DNA from: Paenibacillus caseinilyticus
GTDB lineage: Bacteria; Bacillota; Bacilli; Paenibacillales; NBRC-103111
DNA length: 64,000 bases
Direction of reading: 5' to 3'
NCBI RefSeq assembly: GCF_027533645.1
Contig: NZ_JAQAGY010000013.1
Location: 124,001 to 188,000 of the forward strand
The notes beneath the pieces are model-generated. The model did not search any database, had not been told where the DNA came from, and saw only the letters and a list, made by a program, of their open reading frames with translations. The translations under genes and the position numbers were made by a program. This document shows positions 57,624 to 64,000 of this stretch, one piece after another; within the stretch, counting starts at the first letter, position 1; each line of letters starts with the position of its first letter.

Positions 57624-59693
57624 TTACAGCGGAAAGTGGCAAGCGGCCGCATGATCCGGACCGATCTCCTGCCAAGGCGGTTCGGCCTCGCGGCAGATCG
57701 GCCGGGCCGCCGGGCACCGGGGATGAAACCGGCAGCCCGAAGGCGGGCTCGCCGGCGATGGGATCTCTCCCGCCAGCGGTACCATCTGGCCTCTGCGTTT
57801 CGGGTCGCCGTGCGGGATGGATGCCAGCAGCGCCGCCGTATAAGGATGCGCGGGCCGCCGGAACAGCTCCCCGCTCGGGGCGACCTCGGCCAGCCGGCCC
57901 AGGTACATCACGCCGATGCGGTCCGACATGTGGCGGACGGCCTGCAGGCCGTGGCCGATGAACAGGTAGGTGAGCCCCTCCCTCTGCTGCAGCTCCTGCA
58001 GCAGGTTCAGAATCTGGGCCTGCACCGACACATCCAGCGCCGATACCGCCTCATCGGCGAGGATGAACTTCGGCTGAAGCGCCATGGCACGGGCGATGCC
58101 GATGCGCTGGCGCTGCCCGCCGGAGAACTCGTGCGGGTACCGGGAGCTCCATTCGGGACGGAGTCCTACCGCCGACAACAGCTCCGCCACGCGTTCCTTC
58201 CGCTCCGAGCCTGCGGCGGTGCCGTGGACGGCCAGTCCCTCGCCTACGAGCTCACCCACGGTCCAGCGCGGATTCAGCGAGCCGTACGGGTCCTGGAAGA
58301 TGACCTGCATCCCCCGCCGGGCCTCCCGCAGGGAAGCGGGAGACAGCTTGGCCAGGTCCCTGCCTTCGAAGAGCACCTGGCCCTCCGTCGGCTTCTCCAG
58401 CCGAAGCAGGGTCCGGCCGAGCGTCGACTTGCCGCTGCCGGACTCGCCGACCAGGCCGAAGGTCTCGCCGGCCCGGATCGTGAACGAGACGCCGTCCACG
58501 GCAAGGATCCGCCCCTTGGGCCGCCGCAGCAGCCCTCCGCCGAGAGGGTAGGCTTTGCGCAGCTCCTTGACCTCGAACAGCAGCGGCCGGGTGGCAGCGC
58601 GATCTTCCGGCGCGTCCTCACGCCCGGGCAGGACCTGCACCTCTCCGCCGGCAGGCTGCAGCCGGGCCGGCGCCGGGCCCGCCTCCGCCAGCGCCTGTTC
58701 GACCAGCCGCTCCACCTCCAGCTCTTCCGTCCGCCAGCAGGCTGTCCGGCGCCCCCCGTCGTACACCGCGAGCGGGGGATCGCTCTGCAGGCACTGGTTC
58801 ACGGCGTGCGGGCAGCGCGGATGGAAGCGGCAGCCTTCAGGCAGATCCGTGAGCGCAGGGATGCTCCCTTCGATAGACGGGAGCCGGGAGCCCCTGGGGC
58901 TGTCCCCGCTGGCGACGGACGCCAGCAGTCCTTTCGTATAGGGGTGCAGCGGCTGCTCGAACAGCTCCTCCGTCCGCGCTTCCTCCACGATCCGGCCGGC
59001 ATACATGACGGCGACCCGGTCCGCCATCTCTGCGGCAATGCCGAGGTCGTGCGTCACGAGAAGGATCGACATCCCGAATTCTTCCTTAAGCTCCTGCAGC
59101 AGGAGCAGAATCTGCGCCTGCACCGTCACGTCGAGGGCCGTCGTCGGCTCGTCGGCGATCAGCAGCTCGGGCCCGCACGAGAGCGCCATGGCGATCATCG
59201 CGCGCTGGAGCATGCCGCCGGAGAGCTCGCCCGGATACTGCTTCATCCGCAGCTCGGGCTCCGGAATCCCGACCCGTCCGAGCAGATGGACTCCATGCTG
59301 CCAGGCTTCCTGAGCGGACGTGTCCCCATGCTGCACGATCGCTTCCACGAGCTGCTGCCCGACCGTGAAGACCGGGTCGAAGGCGGCCATCGGCTCCTGG
59401 AAAATCATCGCGGCCCGCTTGCCGCGAACCGAGCGCATCCGCTCCTGGCTCCAAGTCGATACATCCTCTTCTCCGAACCAGATGTTGCCTTTGCTGATGA
59501 GGCCGTTCTCGAACTCGACCAGCCTCATGACCGTTTTGGAGGCCAGGGTCTTGCCGCTCCCCGACTCCCCGACCAGACACAAGGTTTCACCGGGAAGCAC
59601 TTGCAGCGACAGATCGGACAGTGCGGTCACCGGCCCTTCCTCGGTCAGGAAATCTACGCTGATCCGCTCCAGCTCCAGCAGCGGTTTGGTCAT
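57624..59693 (-). CDS. Fused double ABC ATPase of a peptide-type importer (DppD-DppF fusion, GsiA-like)
   Basis: Two ATPases on one chain of 689 residues. First: Walker [36 protein letters not shown], oligo_HPY Cys cluster [16 protein letters not shown] linker rich in Ala/Pro/Glu (about 330-385) leads to the second: [30 protein letters not shown] (Ala replaces Pro), GHGLQ (Asp missing in the switch), [15 protein letters not shown]. GsiA of the glutathione importer has the same design. ATG overlaps the permease TGA. Last gene of its operon. Confidence 0.9.
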   Translation of the reverse strand: MTKPLLELERISVDFLTEEGPVTALSDLSLQVLPGETLCLVGESGSGKTLASKTVMRLVEFENGLISKGNIWFGEEDVSTWSQERMRSVRGKRAAMIFQEPMAAFDPVFTVGQQLVEAIVQHGDTSAQEAWQHGVHLLGRVGIPEPELRMKQYPGELSGGMLQRAMIAMALSCGPELLIADEPTTALDVTVQAQILLLLQELKEEFGMSILLVTHDLGIAAEMADRVAVMYAGRIVEEARTEELFEQPLHPYTKGLLASVASGDSPRGSRLPSIEGSIPALTDLPEGCRFHPRCPHAVNQCLQSDPPLAVYDGGRRTACWRTEELEVERLVEQALAEAGPAPARLQPAGGEVQVLPGREDAPEDRAATRPLLFEVKELRKAYPLGGGLLRRPKGRILAVDGVSFTIRAGETFGLVGESGSGKSTLGRTLLRLEKPTEGQVLFEGRDLAKLSPASLREARRGMQVIFQDPYGSLNPRWTVGELVGEGLAVHGTAAGSERKERVAELLSAVGLRPEWSSRYPHEFSGGQRQRIGIARAMALQPKFILADEAVSALDVSVQAQILNLLQELQQREGLTYLFIGHGLQAVRHMSDRIGVMYLGRLAEVAPSGELFRRPAHPYTAALLASIPHGDPKRRGQMVPLAGEIPSPASPPSGCRFHPRCPAARPICREAEPPWQEIGPDHAAACHFPL

Positions 59694-60613
59694 GGGGACA
59701 TTCTCCTTTCGTGATGGCGGGGCATGAGCTTGGGATCCAGCACGTCTCTCAGCCGGTCGCCGACCAGATTCACGGCCAGCACGAGCCCTGTGATGGCCAG
59801 CCCCGGGAAGGTCGTGATCCACCAGGCTACCGTGAGATAGCCCCGGCCCTGCGACAGCAGCGTCCCCCAGTCCGGCACCTCCTTCAAGACCCCGAGGCCG
59901 AGGAAGCTGAGCGCCGCCCCCGACAGGATGGACGAGCCTACGCCGATGGTGGCCATCACGAGCAGCGGCGTCCACGTATGCGGCAGCACGTGGCGTACGA
60001 AGATATGCCAGCCGCCGGCACCGATGGAGCGGGAAGCGGTGATGAACGGCCTGCTCTTGATGCTGAGCACCTGGCTCCGCACGACCCTGGCGTATCTCGG
60101 GACGGCGGCGATACTCACTGCGAGCACGATATTGAACAGGCTCGGGCCGAGCGCCGCCGCAACCGCCAGCGAGAGCAGCAGGCCCGGGATGGTCATGAGC
60201 ACATCGATAAGCCGCATCAGCAGCGCATCCACCGCTCCCCCGACATACCCCGACAAGCTCCCGATCAGGCCGCCTAGCAGCCCCCCGATGAGGACGGAGC
60301 CGAGCCCGATCAGCAGCGAATCCCGGCTGCCGTGCACGACGAGGCTGAACACGTCCCGCCCGAAGTAGTCCGTGCCGAAGAGATGGGCCAGACCTGGCGG
60401 CTGCAGCAGCGCGTCCGTATTCATCTCCGTCGGCGCATAAGGAGCCACCCACTGCGGGACGATGGCAGACACGGCGATGAGCAGCAGAATCAGCAGGGCG
60501 CCCCGGTACAGCATCCCCGGCAGGGAGAAGCCGCGGATGGCTCTGTCTTCGGAGCTTGGGGTCGCCTCCCTCTTACCGGCCGGTACGTTCCGGGCGGCTG
60601 CCGCACTTTTCAT
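59690..60613 (-). CDS. Peptide-type ABC permease (DppC family)
   Basis: Permease of 307 residues: [21 protein letters not shown] is the DppC signature, EAA loop with [23 protein letters not shown], end [23 protein letters not shown] before the ATG. Confidence 0.9.
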   Translation of the reverse strand: MKSAAAARNVPAGKREATPSSEDRAIRGFSLPGMLYRGALLILLLIAVSAIVPQWVAPYAPTEMNTDALLQPPGLAHLFGTDYFGRDVFSLVVHGSRDSLLIGLGSVLIGGLLGGLIGSLSGYVGGAVDALLMRLIDVLMTIPGLLLSLAVAAALGPSLFNIVLAVSIAAVPRYARVVRSQVLSIKSRPFITASRSIGAGGWHIFVRHVLPHTWTPLLVMATIGVGSSILSGAALSFLGLGVLKEVPDWGTLLSQGRGYLTVAWWITTFPGLAITGLVLAVNLVGDRLRDVLDPKLMPRHHERRMSP

Positions 60614-60647
60614 ATTCTTCTCCTCCCTTCACTTCACAGATTACGAT

Positions 60648-61574
60648 CTATTGCGTCCGCCGTACCCTCGGATCAATCAAGGAATACGACAGATCGACCA
60701 GCAGGTTGACCGCCACATAGACGACCGCCGTAAAGAAAATCACGCCCTGCACGACCGGCAGATCCTTGGCGGTAATGGCCCCGGCCAGCAGCCGGCCGAT
60801 GCCCTGCCGGGAGAAGACCGTCTCGATGACGACGGCTCCCGCCAGGAGCTCCCCGATCTGGATGCCGATGATCGTCAGTGCCGGAATGAGCGCACTGCGG
60901 AGCGCATGCCGGTACATGACGAGCCGCTCAGAGAGCCCTTTGGCCCGCAGCGTCGTGATGAACGGCTCGTTCATTACCTCGAGCATCGAGTTGCGGACCA
61001 TGCGGACGATGAACCCGGAGCCGACGAGGCCGAGCGCCGCAGCCGGGAGCACGAGCGTACTCCAGCCATCCGATCCCAGGGCCGGGAACCAGTTCAGGTT
61101 CACCGAGAAGATCAGGATGAGCAGGATGCCGGACCAGAAGGTCGGCATGGAGATGCCGAGCAGCGAGATCAGGCGTGCCGCCAAGTCGATCACCCCGCCC
61201 CGGTGCACCGCCGAGAGGACGCCGAGCCAGATGCCGAGGATGACGGCGATCAGCGTGCCGGCGAAGGTTAAGGCGGCCGTCGCCGGGAACTGGGAGAGAA
61301 TCTTCGGCAGGACGGGGTCGTCGCTGACGAGCGAATGGCCGAAGTCGCCCTGCAGCAGCCCGCCGGCGAAGCTGAAGAACTGCTCCAAGGCGCTGCGGTC
61401 GAGTCCGAGCTGGCGCCGCAGGTTCTCTGCCGCCTCCGGCGTAAAGGTCGTTCCCGCCAGCATCATCAGCACGGGATCGCCCGGCAGCAGGTACAGGATG
61501 AAGAATACGAGGAAGGATGCCCCCGCAATGACGAGCACGGACGAGAGCAGTCTCCGGATAACAGCGGCAGCCAC
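60648..61574 (-). CDS. Peptide-type ABC permease (DppB family)
   Basis: Permease of 308 residues: IRRLLSSVLVIAGASFLVFFILYLLPGDPV at the start, EAA loop HALRSALIPALTIIGIQIGELLAGAVVIE, end DLSYSLIDPRVR. GTG start behind GGAGG. Shows the normal N-terminus that the ATT-started relative at 22163 also has. Confidence 0.9.
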   Translation of the reverse strand: MAAAVIRRLLSSVLVIAGASFLVFFILYLLPGDPVLMMLAGTTFTPEAAENLRRQLGLDRSALEQFFSFAGGLLQGDFGHSLVSDDPVLPKILSQFPATAALTFAGTLIAVILGIWLGVLSAVHRGGVIDLAARLISLLGISMPTFWSGILLILIFSVNLNWFPALGSDGWSTLVLPAAALGLVGSGFIVRMVRNSMLEVMNEPFITTLRAKGLSERLVMYRHALRSALIPALTIIGIQIGELLAGAVVIETVFSRQGIGRLLAGAITAKDLPVVQGVIFFTAVVYVAVNLLVDLSYSLIDPRVRRTQ

Positions 61575-61592
61575 AGCCTTTTCCTCCCTTCG

Positions 61593-63245
61593 TCAGGAAC
61601 TCTTCAGCGATACGTCGTAGAACAGCGGATACCCGAGCGAATCGAACTTGAACCCGCTGACATTCTTCCCGGCGGCCACGGTATAAGGGAACACATAGAC
61701 CGGGAAGCCGTAGGCGTTGTCGATCACATATTTCTGCACCTTTTTATATATCTCTTCCCGCTTCGCGGGGTCCTGCTCCCGCAGTCCTTCCTCCAGCCAG
61801 CTGTCGAGCTGCGGGTCGGATTTGTGGGTATGGTTATGCCCCCACTTGTTCGGGGTCGGAATCGCATTCGTATGGAAGAAGCTCCGCAGAATATCCGGAT
61901 CGCCCGACACGTTGCTGACACCCGCCAGATCGTTGGAGCCTTTGACCATGAGGGCCGTCGTCGTATCCGAGGTGATCTCCACTTCCACCGCGATCCCCGC
62001 TTTTTTGAGCTGCTGCTGGATCATCGCCGCGATATCGTTGCGCTTCTCCCGGTTCGGCGAGCCGTCGACATAGTGGATCGTCAGCTTCTTCCCGTCCTTC
62101 TCCCGGATCCCGTCCGCCCCGCGGACCCAGCCGAGCCCGTCAAGCAGCGCATTCGCCTTGTCCGGATCGGACTTCACCGTTCCTTCGAGCTCCTTGTTGT
62201 AACCGGCTACCGACGGAGTGATCGGCGACCAAGCCCTCGGATAAGTGCCGAGATACAGCGTCTTCACGATGGCGTCCAAGTCGATGGCAAGCTGCACGGC
62301 CTTCCTCGCATCGAGCTCATTCCAGGGAGCATGATCCTGGTTCAGCATCAGCGTATACGGAATGCCGGTGGCTTCCGCCTGCAGAAGCTGCACGTTCGGA
62401 TCGGTCTTCAGCGAGACGAGATTCTGGGGCGGGACCGTCTCGGCAGCGGAGACTTGGGCGCTCTGTACGCTGCCGATCCGCGTCGCTTCTTCGGGAATGA
62501 TCTTGAACACGAGCTTATCGAGATAAGGGGCGCCCTTGTTCTCCGCGAGCAGCGGAGCCCACTTGTAGGCCGGGTTGCGCTCCAGTGTAATGGCCGCGTT
62601 CTCCGTCCAGCTGACGAACTTGAATGGCCCTGTGCCGACCGGATTCTTCACAAGCTGGTCCTTGTACTTCTCCGCCGCCGCCGGCGAGACGATCCCGAGG
62701 AACGCCTGGCCCAGGGAGCTGAGGAAGGCGCTGTAAGGCGACTTCAGGTGGACCTTCACCGTATGCTCGTCGATCACCTCCGAAGATTCGTACGGCCCGA
62801 TCAGCGTGATCGCGAACCTCGACTTCGTGGCCGGATTGACGATGCGGTCAAAATTGTACTTGACCGCCGCCGCATTGAAGGGCGTACCGTCGTGGAAGGT
62901 CACGTCCTTGCGCAGCTTGAACGTGTAGGTCTTGCCGTCCTCCGAGACGGTCCACTCCTCGGCCAGCCAAGGCTTGATGGTCTTGTCGGGCAGCTGGACG
63001 ACGAGGCTGTCGTACAGCGAACGCATGACCCGGTAATCCGCAGCGCCGGGGACGACGTTCGGATCGAGTCCGCTCGGGGTGCCCGCGAGCGCATAAGTGA
63101 AGGTGCCGCCCTGTACGGGCGCGGCCGCCGCCGGAGCGGCCCCCTGCGCGGGCTTCTGCTCGGGAGCCGCCGGTGCGCCGCAGCCGGCCAGCAGGACGAA
63201 GAGGGCCAGGGCGGCAGGGGGGAATGCGCGGAAAGATACATTCAT
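61593..63245 (-). CDS. Peptide-type binding lipoprotein (SBP_bac_5)
   Basis: Binding protein of 550 residues; lipobox LFVLLAGC-GA (Cys22), Ala/Pro linker, fold with FKLRKDVTFHDGTPFNAAAVKYNFDR and ARKAVQLAIDLDAIVKTLYLG. GsiB-like in outline. It follows an LLM monooxygenase by 31 bases, so the importer may bring in a peptide-like organosulfur compound such as a glutathione adduct (inference). Confidence 0.88.
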   Translation of the reverse strand: MNVSFRAFPPAALALFVLLAGCGAPAAPEQKPAQGAAPAAAAPVQGGTFTYALAGTPSGLDPNVVPGAADYRVMRSLYDSLVVQLPDKTIKPWLAEEWTVSEDGKTYTFKLRKDVTFHDGTPFNAAAVKYNFDRIVNPATKSRFAITLIGPYESSEVIDEHTVKVHLKSPYSAFLSSLGQAFLGIVSPAAAEKYKDQLVKNPVGTGPFKFVSWTENAAITLERNPAYKWAPLLAENKGAPYLDKLVFKIIPEEATRIGSVQSAQVSAAETVPPQNLVSLKTDPNVQLLQAEATGIPYTLMLNQDHAPWNELDARKAVQLAIDLDAIVKTLYLGTYPRAWSPITPSVAGYNKELEGTVKSDPDKANALLDGLGWVRGADGIREKDGKKLTIHYVDGSPNREKRNDIAAMIQQQLKKAGIAVEVEITSDTTTALMVKGSNDLAGVSNVSGDPDILRSFFHTNAIPTPNKWGHNHTHKSDPQLDSWLEEGLREQDPAKREEIYKKVQKYVIDNAYGFPVYVFPYTVAAGKNVSGFKFDSLGYPLFYDVSLKSS

Positions 63246-63276
63246 GAGGGTTCTTCTCTCCTATCGGTCGTCGTTC

Positions 63277-64000
63277 TTAGGGTGCGGATACGGTCTGCGG
63301 CTGGTCCGGCACATCCTCGGACTCGGCCTTGGCCGCTTGGTTTCTTGCGGCTGTATAACGGTTCTCCGGCACCTTCAGGCCGAGGTTGCCCCGCAGGGTG
63401 TCTGCTTCGTATTCTTCACGGAAGAGACCGCGCTCCTGCAGAACAGGAACCACGAGCTCCACGAAATCCCGCAAGCCGTTCGGTACGGTGGACCCGATCA
63501 TGAATCCGTCGGCCCCGCCGAGCTCGAACCACTCCTGGATCTTGCCCGCCACCTGCTCCGGCGTCCCGATAAAGCTGGTCTTGGGCGTAGCGACCTGCAG
63601 GGCGGTCTGGCGCAGGGTGAGCCCTTCTTCCTTGGCTTTCCGCTTGATCCTGTCGGTGGTGCTGCGGAAGCTGTTCGTTCCGATGGCTCCCAGATCCGGG
63701 AACGGCTCATCGAGCCCATAGACCGAGAAGTCATGGTGGTCGAAGAACCGGCCAAGGTACAGCAGCGCATCCTCTATCCGAACGAGGTCCGCCACTTCCT
63801 GGTACTTGCGCTCGGCTTCCTCCTCCGTCCGGCCGACGATCGGCCCGATGCCCGGGAAGATCAGAATGTCGTCCGGCTGCCGTCCGAACGCGGCGGCTCT
63901 CTCCTTCACATCGCGGTAGAAGGCCTGGGCTTCTTCCAGCGTATCATGTCCGGTGAACACGGCATCGGCGGTCTGGGCCGCCAGCGTTCTGCCGCTGTCC
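63277..64000 (-). CDS. NtaA/DszA-family FMNH2-dependent monooxygenase, 5' part beyond the window
   Basis: C-terminal 240 residues of an LLM monooxygenase; the frame is open to base 64000. [57 protein letters not shown] and the end [31 protein letters not shown] are typical for the NtaA/SnaA/DszA family. It resembles the enzyme at 47542 but is a different gene. Upstream of, and probably co-transcribed with, the peptide-type importer. Confidence 0.87.
   Translation of the reverse strand, partial: DSGRTLAAQTADAVFTGHDTLEEAQAFYRDVKERAAAFGRQPDDILIFPGIGPIVGRTEEEAERKYQEVADLVRIEDALLYLGRFFDHHDFSVYGLDEPFPDLGAIGTNSFRSTTDRIKRKAKEEGLTLRQTALQVATPKTSFIGTPEQVAGKIQEWFELGGADGFMIGSTVPNGLRDFVELVVPVLQERGLFREEYEADTLRGNLGLKVPENRYTAARNQAAKAESEDVPDQPQTVSAP

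Noticed and set aside
57573-59714. 713-codon plus-strand open frame
   Set aside because: It is the shadow of the fused ATPase on the other strand: His/Arg/Leu-rich, no ribosome binding site, no domain.
59694-60452. Long N-terminal extension of the fused ATPase frame
   Set aside because: Overlaps the DppC-type permease gene in another frame and reads as Arg/Ala-rich noise; ATG 59693 has GGAG upstream.

Overview
ORGANISM. The window is GC-rich (about 60%) DNA with Firmicute habits: strong AGGAGG-type ribosome binding sites, many GTG/TTG starts, lipobox lipoproteins as the binding proteins of every ABC importer, CUT1 importers without their own ATPase, and a tcy/ytm-like cystine and S-alkylcysteine cluster. 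This fits a high-GC Paenibacillus-type soil bacterium (inference; no rRNA or marker gene is present). No rRNA, tRNA, CRISPR array, IS element or prophage was seen. LAYOUT. 1-9.4 kb holds mixed small units: the end of a sulfonate/nitrate-type binding protein, an Fsr-type MFS exporter behind a leader with an intrinsic terminator, an alpha/beta hydrolase, a flavin monooxygenase divergent from its TetR neighbour, two small envelope genes, AraC + DUF6463-like, and a VOC protein. 9.5-20.4 kb is the most remarkable part: one tightly overlapping minus-strand operon built on an amino-group carrier protein (LysW, 57 aa, ending WGE). It carries LysX, LysY, a single-chain LysZ-LysK fusion, a split transketolase, a DegT aminotransferase with a degenerate DegT-like companion, a second ATP-grasp ligase, an MFS exporter and a flavodoxin-like reductase. 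The set matches step by step the logic known for the C7 diamino acid of vazabitide A in Streptomyces (carrier-bound glutamate, phosphorylation, reduction to semialdehyde, two-carbon ketol transfer, transamination, release), so the operon probably makes a DADH-like non-protein amino acid or a dipeptide of it. 20.4-28.3 kb is a peptide importer operon (binding protein, two ATPases, two permeases) with an M20D amidohydrolase and a gamma-glutamyl hydrolase. 28.6-34.5 kb has a CUT1 importer with an amidohydrolase and an ArgH-like lyase. 35.0-40.1 kb has SfnB- and SfnG-like sulfone-sulfur genes and an HpaB-type monooxygenase divergent from a TetR regulator. 40.2-45.8 kb pairs an SsuD-like sulfonate monooxygenase with a second CUT1 importer and a divergent AraC regulator. 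46.6-56.7 kb is a rhodanese plus an S-alkylcysteine/cystine salvage set (two LLM monooxygenases, two GNATs, FAD oxidase, M20 deacetylase, TcyLMN-like importer). 57.0-64.0 kb has DinB and a peptide-type importer with a fused double ATPase next to a further LLM monooxygenase cut by the window end. HOW THEY WORK TOGETHER. About half of the window is organosulfur scavenging: monooxygenases that cut C-S bonds coupled to importers. I see a shared 29-bp operator-like sequence (TAWTMCCAAC...) at three promoters and a degenerate form at a fourth (argH-like, hpaB-like, ssuD, tcy), suggesting a common sulfur regulator such as a CymR-type Rrf2 protein (inference). A weaker form overlaps the lysW promoter. 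Two permease genes appear to use AUU start codons.
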